Shown here piece after piece: positions 9,200 to 17,014 of a DNA stretch of 64,000 nt. The DNA is from Faucicola mancuniensis (GTDB lineage Bacteria > Pseudomonadota > Gammaproteobacteria > Pseudomonadales > Moraxellaceae). A program made the position numbers and the translations under genes. Location: the NCBI RefSeq assembly GCF_046523945.1, contig NZ_CP171363.1, positions 1,364,001 through 1,428,000 on the forward strand, given 5' to 3'. The notes beneath the pieces are model-generated. The model was not told the DNA's origin, did no database searches, and saw only the letters and a list, made by a program, of their open reading frames with translations. Positions within the stretch are counted from its first letter, which is position 1; each line of letters begins with the position of its first letter.

Positions 9200-9671
9200 G
9201 GTCTGCCCCTGTGGTATTTGGTGCAGTTTGATGGTTAAACATCAGTTTGTCTGCTTGATAATTGGGCAAAAATGGGGCATTGGGCAATCGTCTTTTTTTG
9301 TCATAATCACCCAACAAAAACCAAGTGTTTAACATGGGAGCGGTGTTTGTATGTTGAGCGTTGAGCGTTTGATTTAGGCTATGTTGTTGATTTTCTTGTA
9401 ATTCATGAAAACTGGTTCGCAAAGCGTCCATTTCTTTTTTCATGTCTGCTTCGGCTTGGCGGATTTTGGCGAGTTCTTCTTGCATTTGTTTGCGAGTTTC
9501 TGCCAAGTCAAGCTCTGCCTCAATTTCACTTTGTAAAGTGGCAACTGTTCGGCGGAATTTGGCATAATAGCGTCCCGCCGTGCGAACAGCATGGGGTAGC
9601 TTTTCAGGGCCTAGCACAACTAGGGCAATAATACCAAACAACAAAAGTTCGGAAAAACCAATATCAAACAT
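9192..9671 (-). CDS. tatB: Sec-independent protein translocase TatB
   Basis: Single-span Tat component that works with TatC in signal-peptide recognition. The 159 residues begin with MFDIGFSELLLFGIIALVVLGPEKLP, the membrane helix and hinge with the conserved Glu and the GPEKLP hinge. This is followed by a long amphipathic helix/coiled coil (about residues 30-95) and a low-complexity polar tail. It lies between tatA and tatC in the same operon. Confidence 0.94.
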   Translation of the reverse strand: MFDIGFSELLLFGIIALVVLGPEKLPHAVRTAGRYYAKFRRTVATLQSEIEAELDLAETRKQMQEELAKIRQAEADMKKEMDALRTSFHELQENQQHSLNQTLNAQHTNTAPMLNTWFLLGDYDKKRRLPNAPFLPNYQADKLMFNHQTAPNTTGADHV

Positions 9672-9699
9672 TTAACTTTTCTTAAATTTGTCAAAAATT

Positions 9700-9924
9700 T
9701 TAAACGTTTTGTTTGTCTTGATTGGTCTGATTCACAGGCGTGCCGTTGCTATTATGCTCAATGACACGGCTTTTGTGTTCTTCATTTTCATCACGCACCG
9801 CATCTTTAAAGCCTTTGACCGCACCGCCCAAGTCTTTGCCTGCGTTTTTGAGTTTTGATGTGCCAAAAATAGCGATGACGACCACCGCAAAAATCAGCCA
9901 GTGCATAATTGAAAAACTACCCAT
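9700..9924 (-). CDS. tatA: Sec-independent protein translocase TatA
   Basis: Pore-forming Tat subunit: an N-terminal membrane helix (MGSFSIMHWLIFAVVVIAIF), then the FGTSKLKNAGKDLGGAVKGF hinge and amphipathic helix, and an acidic polar tail. I start it at the ATG at 9924 rather than an in-frame codon 21 bases earlier, because AAGGA lies 7 bases ahead of this ATG and the TatA family begins with MGxxS. It is the first tat gene after hisIE, the hisI-tat arrangement known in pseudomonads. Confidence 0.93.
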   Translation of the reverse strand: MGSFSIMHWLIFAVVVIAIFGTSKLKNAGKDLGGAVKGFKDAVRDENEEHKSRVIEHNSNGTPVNQTNQDKQNV

Positions 9925-9972
9925 AACGAATCCTTTATATATCAAAAATTTAAATCATTATACCATACACAT

Positions 9973-10782
9973 TTATGATTGTGTGCGAGCATTTTTTTCA
10001 TCAATGCCCGACAGCCCAAAACGGCGTGCCAACTCATCTGTGACGGCGGTAACTGGTATATTAAACCATGCCAATGTTACCATTGTATGAAACCACACAT
10101 CAGCAATTTCATAAATCACGTCAGAACGGTTGTCCGCATTTGCTTCAATTTGCAAATCTTTACTGGCGATGATGGCTTCGGTCGCTTCTTCGCCGACTTT
10201 TTCCAAAATTTTATTAAGTCCTTTGTCATACAAACTTGCCACATAGGACGATTTTGCGTCCGCTGTTTTGCGTTCGTTTAATACTTTATCAAGTTTTGTT
10301 AAAATATCTTGTGAGCTGTTATCAATATTTTGGGTAAACGTGTGAACATTGGTATTTTTTTCATCATCGCTCACGCTTAACGCATCAACGATTTGGTAAA
10401 TTTCACTTGGGTCTTTTAACACCTCATCAACTACTTGCCAACGATTTTCGCCATTGTCATCAGTTAATAAACGGTAAAAACATGACGCACGCCCCGTATG
10501 ACAAGCAATGCCACCGATTTGGGTAACGACAAGCACAATCACATCGGCATCACAATCAAGGCGGATTTCGTGAACTTGTTGAAAATGTCCTGAACTTTCG
10601 CCTTTGTGCCAAAGTTTGTTACGAGAGCGAGAAAAATACACCGCTTGCTTAGTGTCGGCGGTGAGTTGCAATGCTTCACGATTTTGCCACGCCATCATCA
10701 AAATCCGCCCTGTTGCTTTGTCTTGTGCAATCGCAGGGATTAAACCTTTTTCATCAAAATTTACACTGTCAAGCCAATTCAT
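9973..10782 (-). CDS. hisI: Bifunctional phosphoribosyl-AMP cyclohydrolase / phosphoribosyl-ATP pyrophosphatase HisIE
   Basis: Catalyses steps 2 and 3 of histidine synthesis. The first half is HisI (residues about 1-125, with AWQNREAL, YFSRSRNKLWHKGE, the zinc-binding DCDADVIVLVV and CHTGRASCFYR). The second half is HisE (from about residue 160, with VGEEATEAIIA and SDVIYEIADVWFH). I use ATG 10782, preceded by AAAGG, instead of TTG 10788. The two halves are joined by a polar linker of about 35 residues. hisA lies 32 kb away, so the pathway is dispersed. Confidence 0.93.
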   Translation of the reverse strand: MNWLDSVNFDEKGLIPAIAQDKATGRILMMAWQNREALQLTADTKQAVYFSRSRNKLWHKGESSGHFQQVHEIRLDCDADVIVLVVTQIGGIACHTGRASCFYRLLTDDNGENRWQVVDEVLKDPSEIYQIVDALSVSDDEKNTNVHTFTQNIDNSSQDILTKLDKVLNERKTADAKSSYVASLYDKGLNKILEKVGEEATEAIIASKDLQIEANADNRSDVIYEIADVWFHTMVTLAWFNIPVTAVTDELARRFGLSGIDEKNARTQS

Positions 10783-10829
10783 AATCAACCTTTGTTTGTC
10801 TTTATTATCATGTTAAAAAATATTTGGAT

Positions 10830-10859
10830 AAAAAAAGCACCCCATTGAGTGCCTTTTTT
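10830..10859 (-). terminator. Terminator after the thioesterase gene
   Basis: On the minus strand the stem gcac/gtgc with flanking A/T pairs runs into a T tract. It sits between the thioesterase stop and the hisIE start, and insulates the two. Confidence 0.5.
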
Positions 10860-10907
10860 AACAACAATTTTTTATAAAAAAATGCCAAAAAATCGTGCTA
10901 AAAGTGG

Positions 10908-11351
10908 TTAAATGGCAAACTCTTTTAACTCTACCGCCTCACGCAATGCACCTTTTAACGGCACTTCTTGGTTCAAACGATAATCATACGCCACAAAGCC
11001 CATCACCGCACGTGCCACGTCCGAGCCATCATACATACGAGTTACTTTAAAAATAAAATCACCGCCATTATCGGTAATATTCTGCACGCCCACCTCAAAC
11101 AACAACTCTTCACGAGCTTTGGCACGGCTGACAAAATAAGTCGCCACATTGGTGATAATAAAGCCTTGATAGTCGCTGTTAATCTCTTTGACACCTTTTG
11201 AATATAAAAACCTTGCACGTGCCTCAGCCAGTAAAGCGACCATCGCATCAATCGTCAAATGTTGACCAAAACCAATCTCAGTATGGCGTACTCGCATCAC
11301 GGTTTCAAAAACAAAACTGCCTTCACCAAACTCGTTTTCTAAATCAGACAC
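10908..11351 (-). CDS. Acyl-CoA thioesterase (hotdog fold, 4HBT family)
   Basis: A 147-residue protein with a hotdog-type pattern: N-terminal strand FVFETVMRVRHTEIGFGQHLTIDAM, then the hotdog helix VALLAEARARFLYSKG, and the strand FIITNVATYFVSRAKAREELLFEVG. This matches the 4-hydroxybenzoyl-CoA thioesterase-like superfamily that hydrolyses acyl-CoA. The Asp normally catalytic in 4HBT is replaced here by residues of the HTEIGFGQH segment, so the exact subfamily is uncertain. It stands alone between hisIE and the rpmI leader. Confidence 0.75.
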   Translation of the reverse strand: MSDLENEFGEGSFVFETVMRVRHTEIGFGQHLTIDAMVALLAEARARFLYSKGVKEINSDYQGFIITNVATYFVSRAKAREELLFEVGVQNITDNGGDFIFKVTRMYDGSDVARAVMGFVAYDYRLNQEVPLKGALREAVELKEFAI

Positions 11352-11743
11352 AATATTTCTCCAAATGGCAAATCGCTATATAAAGCAGTATTTTTATTCT
11401 ATACCAATGTACCAGTAAATAATTTGAATAACAAGCTTTATTCGCAAAAAAATACCAATTATCCAAAAAATCAACCGATTATCCCTAAAAAATGATTATA
11501 CATCAAAATTGTAAAATCACCTAATACTATTAATTTTTTACCAAAAAATAATTTATCGCCTTTTTGCCAAAAAAATCTATGTGAAAAAACTGGCAAAAGC
11601 CAAAAATTTTTGCTAGAATATGTGCTCCCACCTCAAGGCAAATTGTATTTTTTAAATTTTGCATAAAATTTAACCAATTTGACAACAAGGTAATTCATGA
11701 CTTAAAGCAATTTAAGATACTTTAAGATAACAAGAGGCTTCTT
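11352..11743. other. 392-bp intergenic region upstream of rpmI and the thioesterase
   Basis: AT-rich divergent spacer holding promoters for both neighbours. A TAGAAT -10-like box at 11614-11619 faces rpmI, leaving a leader of roughly 120 nt that could carry autogenous control. infC, the usual gene ahead of rpmI, is not here. No open frame or convincing RNA structure was seen. Confidence 0.4.
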
Positions 11744-11935
11744 ATGAAATTAAAAACTCGTCGTGGTGCTGCCAAACGTTTCAAAAAAACTGCAAACGGT
11801 ATCAAGCGTAAACAAGCATTCAAACGCCACATTTTGACTAAAAAATCTCCTAAACGTATCCGCCAATTGCGTGGTTGTACTATGGTTCACGTGTCTGATG
11901 TTGCTCGTGTAATCCGTATGTGCCCATACCTATAA
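11744..11935 (+). CDS. rpmI: 50S ribosomal protein L35
   Basis: A 63-residue basic protein starting MKLKTRRGAAKRFKKTANG and ending MVHVSDVARVIRMCPYL, the typical bL35 layout. The RBS is AAGAGG. It lies 39 bp before rplT. The gene is not preceded by infC as in most gammaproteobacteria. Confidence 0.96.
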   Translation: MKLKTRRGAAKRFKKTANGIKRKQAFKRHILTKKSPKRIRQLRGCTMVHVSDVARVIRMCPYL

Positions 11936-11974
11936 TCGGTAAATTCAATTTTAATATATAATTAGGAGTAAATT

Positions 11975-12331
11975 ATGGCTCGTGTAAAACGTGGTGTTCA
12001 GGCAAATCGCCGTCATAAAAAAGTATTGGCTCGTGCAAAAGGTTACTACGGAGCTCGCTCTCGTGTTTTCCGTGTTGCTGTACAAGCTGTGATGAAAGCT
12101 GGTCAATATGCTTACCGTGACCGCCGTAACAAAAAACGTTCATTCCGCCGTTTGTGGATTGCTCGTATTAATGCAGGTGCTCGTTTAAATGGTTTAAGCT
12201 ACAGCCGTTTAATCAATGGCTTGAAAAAAGCGAACATTGAGATTGACCGCCGTGTATTGGCAGATATCGCAATGCATGACGCACAAGCGTTCACTGCTTT
12301 GACTGAAAAAGCAAAACAAGCCTTAGCTTAA
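11975..12331 (+). CDS. rplT: 50S ribosomal protein L20
   Basis: A 118-residue bL20 protein, essential for early 50S assembly, with the canonical MARVKRGVQANRRHKKVL start and the YRDRRNKKRSFRRLWIARINA core. Cotranscribed with rpmI (AGGAG ribosome site in the gap) and closed by a strong terminator. Confidence 0.97.
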   Translation: MARVKRGVQANRRHKKVLARAKGYYGARSRVFRVAVQAVMKAGQYAYRDRRNKKRSFRRLWIARINAGARLNGLSYSRLINGLKKANIEIDRRVLADIAMHDAQAFTALTEKAKQALA

Positions 12332-12354
12332 TTTGTTTTTAGATAAAAGCAATA

Positions 12355-12384
12355 AAAAACCACTTAGTGATAAGTGGTTTTTTT
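12355..12384 (+). terminator. Terminator of rpmI-rplT
   Basis: A perfect stem aaaccactta / taagtggttt with a four-base GTGA loop, followed by seven T. Confidence 0.85.
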
Positions 12385-12399
12385 GTTTTTAGGTTATGG

Positions 12400-12517
12400 T
12401 TAATCTTTAAAAACTTCATCAACGCTTACGTTAAAACCTCTTTTAATACGGTTGAGGTTATCATTTGTCCTTCGCTTTTGACAAATCCAATTGGCTTAAT
12501 TGTGTAATGGTTGTCAT
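12400..12517 (-). pseudogene. Relic of a short gene (possibly Uma2-like), internally deleted
   Basis: On the minus strand an AGGAAAG ribosome site precedes an ATG (12517) opening MTTITQLSQLDLSKAKDK and then a double stop. In a shifted frame the sequence ends NLNRIKRGFNVSVDEVFKD-stop at 12400. The two pieces look like the first and last codons of a gene that lost its middle. The ends resemble those of Uma2-type nuclease-fold proteins, but the fragments are too short for a firm identification. A second possibility is chance. Confidence 0.35.
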
Positions 12518-12670
12518 TGTGACTTTCCTAGTGGTCTAGTTTTTTGGCAGTTGATAATTTATTATAATAAATTTTTTGCCAACTCAAATATAAGTTTTGC
12601 CACGCATTTACATTTTGTCAAAAAATCATTAAAATGACTGCATTTTTATCACTTAATTAAAGAAAACATT

Positions 12671-13702
12671 ATGACCGATATGCTCCAACATTATAGCGAA
12701 ACTTTGACCGATTTAAACCAAGAACAATTTGCCAAATTTGTTCAAGATGCCAAAGATTTAATCAACACCGCCCAAAATCCACAAGATTTACAAAATATTC
12801 GTGTGGCTTTGACAGGCAAAAAAAGCCATTTGACAACTTGGTCAAAACAGTTAGGCTCACTTGACGCTGACGGCAAAAAAACCATCGGCGGACAACTGCA
12901 TGAAGTGCGAACGCAAATCAATGAACAACTACAACAAGCCCAAGGCGACCTAGAAGCCAAAGCCCTATCGGCAAAACTTGCCAGTGAGTCCATTGATATC
13001 ACTTTGCCTGCTCGTGGACAGGTGGCGGGCAATCTGCACCCAGTTACCAAAACGGCGGAGCGTATGCAAGGTTTTTTCCGTCAGGCGGGCTTTGAGATTG
13101 CCACAGGCCCTGAGGTTGAGAGCGATTATTATAACTTTGAGGCGTTGAATATTCCAGAGTCGCACCCTGCTCGTGCCATGCATGATACTTTTTATTTTGA
13201 TGCCAATTATTTGCTACGCACGCACACCAGTAGCGTGCAAATCCGCACGATGGAAAAAGGTGATTTGCCGATTCGTATTGTATGTCCAGGGCGTGTGTAT
13301 CGCTGTGATAGCGACCAGACGCATTCGCCGATGTTTCATCAGTTGGAGGGTTTGTATATTAGCGAATCTACCAATTTTGCTGAGTTAAAAGGCTTGATTC
13401 ATGAGTTTTTGCAGGCGTTTTTTGGCAAAAAATTGACGGTGCGTTTTCGTCCGTCTTATTTTCCGTTTACTGAGCCATCTGCGGAAGTGGATATTTTGGC
13501 GGACAATGGCAAGTGGCTTGAGGTGATGGGCTGTGGTATGGTTCACCCAAAAGTGCTTGAAAACTGTGGGATTGATGCAACCAAATATAAAGGTTTTGCC
13601 TTTGGTATGGGGATTGAGCGGTTTGCCATGTTGTATTATGGCGTGAATGATTTGCGGTTGTTCTATCAAAATGACGTTAGGTTTTTAAAGCAATTTGCTT
13701 GA
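12671..13702 (+). CDS. pheS: Phenylalanyl-tRNA synthetase alpha subunit PheS
   Basis: Catalytic class II synthetase subunit of the (alpha-beta)2 enzyme. It has 343 residues: an N-terminal coiled coil (about residues 1-90), then class II motif 2 in GRVYRCDSDQTHSPMFHQLEGL and motif 3 in GFAFGMGIERFAMLYYGVNDLR near the C-terminus, which ends VRFLKQFA as usual. The partner pheT is not downstream, which is unusual; nnrS follows instead. The gene probably has its own promoter in the 150 bp upstream (TATAAT at 12563-12568). Confidence 0.96.
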   Translation: MTDMLQHYSETLTDLNQEQFAKFVQDAKDLINTAQNPQDLQNIRVALTGKKSHLTTWSKQLGSLDADGKKTIGGQLHEVRTQINEQLQQAQGDLEAKALSAKLASESIDITLPARGQVAGNLHPVTKTAERMQGFFRQAGFEIATGPEVESDYYNFEALNIPESHPARAMHDTFYFDANYLLRTHTSSVQIRTMEKGDLPIRIVCPGRVYRCDSDQTHSPMFHQLEGLYISESTNFAELKGLIHEFLQAFFGKKLTVRFRPSYFPFTEPSAEVDILADNGKWLEVMGCGMVHPKVLENCGIDATKYKGFAFGMGIERFAMLYYGVNDLRLFYQNDVRFLKQFA

Positions 13703-13783
13703 TTTATTAGCGTATAATTTCTATTTTGCCATACTTTACAATGGATAATAGCATTATGACTTTGGTTTGCTAAACTTGTAAGC

Positions 13784-13954
13784 ATGAAATTATTGAAACG
13801 AAATTTAAAAAAAATTGTACGAATTTTTCTTTTTAAATTTCTATCTGCTTGTCCTAATTGTGGTAGTGAATGGATTAGCAAATCAACATATTTAAATATG
13901 ACAGCAATTCATAATTTAATTAATTTTGTAATTTTATGGGCTGTTTGGCTATAA
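13784..13954 (+). CDS. Possible small protein with one CPNCG motif
   Basis: A 56-codon frame between pheS and nnrS. The N-terminus is very basic (MKLLKRNLKKIVRIFLFKF), followed by a CPNCG half zinc ribbon and a hydrophobic C-terminal stretch (NLINFVILWAVWL). No clear ribosome-binding site is seen. It could be a genuine small membrane-associated protein, a gene fragment or chance in AT-rich DNA; I do not recognise it. Confidence 0.3.
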   Translation: MKLLKRNLKKIVRIFLFKFLSACPNCGSEWISKSTYLNMTAIHNLINFVILWAVWL

Positions 13955-13970
13955 AACAACTAGCCAAATT

Positions 13971-14000
13971 CTGCCATTCTTGGTTAAAATAGGGTATAAT
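13971..14000 (+). promoter_or_regulatory. Putative promoter of nnrS
   Basis: TATAAT at 13995-14000 with CTGCCA (13971-13976) 18 bp upstream; it ends 30 bp before the nnrS start. No FNR or NsrR site was recognised. Confidence 0.4.
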
Positions 14001-14030
14001 ATCCCAAAACATATATTTAAAAGGTATCTT

Positions 14031-15272
14031 ATGCAAACCATCAATATGCCCACCAAACGCCCCACATCGCCCCACCCAATTTTAAACTTGGGCTTTCGGA
14101 TTTTCTTTTTATCGGCAGGGATTTTTGCGATTTTAAGTATGCTGAAATGGTCGCACATCACCTTTGCCACCAAATTCGCCTTTGACCCATTGACCCAAAT
14201 CATGCCGTTTTATTGGCACGGTCATGAGATGATTTTTGGTTATGGTTTGGCGTTAATTGCAGGCTTTTTATTAACCGCTGTCAAAACATGGACAAGCCAA
14301 CCCATGCCGTATGGCTACAAGTTATTGATAATTTTTTTGCCGTGGGCGTTCGCTCGTATCATTTATTTAGCCAATGGCATTCAAATAAATGCTTTAACAA
14401 TGTTGGCAGGTTTTTTTGATTTGTTATTTTGGTTATTGACCGTTTTTTATGTGGTAAAACCGATTTACAAAGTCCGCCAAAAACGCCAAATCGGTATCGT
14501 TGTCAAAATGAGCTTGTTATTATTGTGCCAAATTTGTTTTTATGTGGCATTGGCAAACAAAGATTTGGTATTGATGAAAGGCAGTTTATTAGCAGGATTT
14601 TATTTGATTATCGGCGTGGTGCTAACCATCGGTCGTCGTGTCATGCCGATGTTTATTGAGCGTGGCATTGCCGAAGGTGGCGAAGTGGTGCATAAAGTCA
14701 AAAATTCGGATTTGTTAGATAGATTAAGTTTGTTCGGTTTTTTTGCATTTTTTGTTTGTGATATTTTTTTGACAAATTTTGATTGGGCAAAATGGCTGAT
14801 TGCGGTATCTGCCCTTGTGGTGGCGGTGGCAAATTTGTTACGGTTAAAAAATTGGCATTTGCCACAGATTTGGCGTCGTCCGTTGCTTTGGTCGCTTTGG
14901 CTGTCATTTTTTGGCATGACGGTCGGTTTTGTGTTGTTTGCTCTAGCTCCATTTGGGCTGATTAGCCATAGCCTTGCCTTGCACGCTGTGTCATTGGCAG
15001 GCGTGGGCTTGATGACACTTGCGATGATGAGCCGTGTGTCGCTTGGACATACGGGCAGAAGTGTGCATAATCCACCAAAAACCGTTGCACTGATTTTTAT
15101 CTGTATGGTGATGGCGTGGCTGGTGCGTGTGTTGTGGGGTTGGTTTGTACCAAGTCTATATTTTGCGTCATTGGGCATTGCACAAGGTTTTTGGATAATG
15201 GCGTTTTTGTTGTTTGTGATAAGTTATGCCAAAATTTTGGCATCGCCAAGAACTGATGGATTGTTTGGCTAA
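14031..15272 (+). CDS. nnrS: NnrS family protein (heme/copper membrane protein, nitric oxide response)
   Basis: A hydrophobic protein with about twelve membrane segments; NnrS proteins help cells tolerate nitric oxide, reportedly by protecting iron pools. Recognised by the N-terminal PILNLGFRIFFLSAGIFAIL, the FYWHGHEMIFGYGLALIAGFLLTAVKTWT segment with conserved His residues, GRRVMPMFIERG, and LALHAVSLAGVGLMTLAMMSRVSLGHTGR. I use ATG 14031, preceded by AAAAGG, not the upstream in-frame codon. No nitric oxide reductase or dnr-type regulator lies near it. Confidence 0.88.
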   Translation: MQTINMPTKRPTSPHPILNLGFRIFFLSAGIFAILSMLKWSHITFATKFAFDPLTQIMPFYWHGHEMIFGYGLALIAGFLLTAVKTWTSQPMPYGYKLLIIFLPWAFARIIYLANGIQINALTMLAGFFDLLFWLLTVFYVVKPIYKVRQKRQIGIVVKMSLLLLCQICFYVALANKDLVLMKGSLLAGFYLIIGVVLTIGRRVMPMFIERGIAEGGEVVHKVKNSDLLDRLSLFGFFAFFVCDIFLTNFDWAKWLIAVSALVVAVANLLRLKNWHLPQIWRRPLLWSLWLSFFGMTVGFVLFALAPFGLISHSLALHAVSLAGVGLMTLAMMSRVSLGHTGRSVHNPPKTVALIFICMVMAWLVRVLWGWFVPSLYFASLGIAQGFWIMAFLLFVISYAKILASPRTDGLFG

Positions 15273-15286
15273 CAAATGATTGCAAA

Positions 15287-15325
15287 AAATAAGTCTATGA
15301 TTACCATTATAGACTTATTTTTTTA
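15287..15325 (+). terminator. Terminator of nnrS
   Basis: A perfect 12-bp stem aaataagtctat / atagacttattt with a ten-base loop and trailing T run. Confidence 0.85.
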
Positions 15326-15408
15326 TCAAGACAAAAGTAAAACTTGACAAAGTCAGTCATAATCCATTAATTTGTCAAATTTATTATATGTAAAATAAGG
15401 ACAAAAAA

Positions 15409-16032
15409 ATGTTTAAAAATCTTGCTTCTGACGCATTTGGTTTAAGCGATATCGGCAAAATCATTCCGCCGAGCCAATTTAACCAAACCGATATTGACGA
15501 TTATATTTTTCATGAAGACAACGAAAAAATCTATTTTGTTATCAAATCCAAAACCGATGAATATTGCTTTACCAATGTTGCCTTTTTGCACCTTGATGGA
15601 CAGTCGGCGACCAGTCGTAAACGCTTGTTAAAACGTTATCCTTACCGCTATTTTCAACCTGCCAATATCATGATTGAAACCGCTGGCACGATGGATTTGG
15701 ACGCAGAACTCAAATTTAATCTAGGCGGATTGGCGTTTTCTATTGATATTGATAAAAGCCAAATTGAGCAAATCCGAGATATTTACAAAGCCTTGACTGC
15801 CATTAGTGAAAAATGCAAAGTCATCGCCCACGAAGAAGCGGTGTTGGATAAAAGTTTTAACACCGTAACCAATATGTTTGGTTTAAAAAGTTTGCCAGAA
15901 AACGTGGTGTTAAGCCTACCAGATATCATCAATCAAACGGTGGCACAAGTAGAAACCGCCTATAGTCAGCGATTGGCAACCATTCGTCAATATGATTTCG
16001 GGGCGGTGTTTGAACATTATTTGCATCAATAA
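15409..16032 (+). CDS. PH domain-containing protein, YvbH-like
   Basis: A 207-residue soluble protein with a bacterial PH domain (about residues 1-125) followed by a helical C-terminal region of the YvbH oligomerisation type. Telling segments are SDAFGLSDIGKIIPPSQF, EKIYFVIKSKTDEYCFTN, SRKRLLKRYPYRYF and IMIETAGTMDLDAELKF. The cellular role is unknown; related proteins are widespread in bacteria. Single gene with its own GGAC/AAGG-type ribosome site; terminator-bounded upstream. Confidence 0.8.
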   Translation: MFKNLASDAFGLSDIGKIIPPSQFNQTDIDDYIFHEDNEKIYFVIKSKTDEYCFTNVAFLHLDGQSATSRKRLLKRYPYRYFQPANIMIETAGTMDLDAELKFNLGGLAFSIDIDKSQIEQIRDIYKALTAISEKCKVIAHEEAVLDKSFNTVTNMFGLKSLPENVVLSLPDIINQTVAQVETAYSQRLATIRQYDFGAVFEHYLHQ

Positions 16033-16083
16033 TTTGACAAAAAACCAAGATATGATTTTCGCAAATAATTGAAAAAACTTGTT

Positions 16084-17001
16084 ATGTTAGATAATTTTCT
16101 TACGCTTTTTTTGATTTTAACCCCATTGGTTGTGGGTTTTTTTGTTCCGTTGCCAAAAAAATATGTGCCGTATATTGATGTTTGTCTTGGCAAAATTGTG
16201 TTTGTGATTTTGTTTTTTATTGGGCTGTCGTTGTCGCAAGTGCAAAATCTTGGCTCGCAAGTCGGCTTTATTTTAAGCAATGTGCTGTTGCTTGCAGTTT
16301 TGAGTATGGGGGCAGGGTTGCTGTCGCTTTGGTGGTTTGACAAACAATATCCGTATGAGCGTCAAATTCAGCATGGAGACAATACCGCCAACATCAGCGT
16401 AACAGGCAGTGCGGTGCAGTTGGGCTGTGTGGTGCTTGGCATGTTGGTGGGGTATGCTGTGCCATTACAAAATTTGCCGATTGGCATTGATAGCGTGATA
16501 AAAGGCTTGTTGATGGTGCTGATTTTGTTGGTCGGTATCAGCTTGTCCCATGCAGGTATGACGCTCAAACAAGTGCTGATTAACAAGCGTGGCGTGCAGA
16601 TGAGCGTGATTTTTTTTGTGAGTGTGAGTTTGTCTGGCGTGCTGTTTGCGTTGTTAAAGTCTGATGTCGGTATCATGCAAGGCTTGGCGATGGTGTCTGG
16701 TTATGGTTGGTATTCATTATCAGGGATTGTGATAACGGACGCTTATGGGGTGGTGTGGGGCAGTGTGGCGTTGTTCAATGATTTGCTTCGTGAGTTTATG
16801 GCAGTGATTTTTATACCGTTTTTGATAAAACGTTATCCGAGTACGGCGGTGGGACTTGGCGGTGTTACCACGATGGATTTTACTTTGCCAATTATCCAAA
16901 GCTCTGGCGGTAATGAGATTGTACCGCTTGCCATGAGCTTTGGGTTTATTATCAATATTATTTCACCTGTGTTGATGGTTGTATTTAGTAGTTTTGGTTA
17001 A
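16084..17001 (+). CDS. lysO: LysO-type lysine exporter (YbjE family)
   Basis: Membrane protein with eight or more hydrophobic segments. The N-terminal LILTPLVVGFFVPLP and the two internally related halves (LSLSQVQNLG near residue 48 and ISLSHAGMTLKQV near 155) match the LysO family that exports lysine and its toxic analogues. The end contains LPIIQSSGGNEIVPLAMSFGF. I take the ATG at 16084, which aligns with family N-termini, over the TTG 15 bases upstream; neither has a strong ribosome site. Convergent with rapA, 13 bp apart. Confidence 0.82.
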   Translation: MLDNFLTLFLILTPLVVGFFVPLPKKYVPYIDVCLGKIVFVILFFIGLSLSQVQNLGSQVGFILSNVLLLAVLSMGAGLLSLWWFDKQYPYERQIQHGDNTANISVTGSAVQLGCVVLGMLVGYAVPLQNLPIGIDSVIKGLLMVLILLVGISLSHAGMTLKQVLINKRGVQMSVIFFVSVSLSGVLFALLKSDVGIMQGLAMVSGYGWYSLSGIVITDAYGVVWGSVALFNDLLREFMAVIFIPFLIKRYPSTAVGLGGVTTMDFTLPIIQSSGGNEIVPLAMSFGFIINIISPVLMVVFSSFG

Positions 17002-17014
17002 ATTTCACAAAAAT

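Noticed and set aside
13784..13954. Truncated pheT
   Set aside because: The 56-codon frame has no resemblance to PheT (no tRNA-binding or B5 domain) and carries a CPNCG motif instead.
14600..15178. 192-codon frame antisense to nnrS
   Set aside because: The sense strand is a convincing NnrS; the antisense product is a Thr/Pro/Lys-rich shadow.
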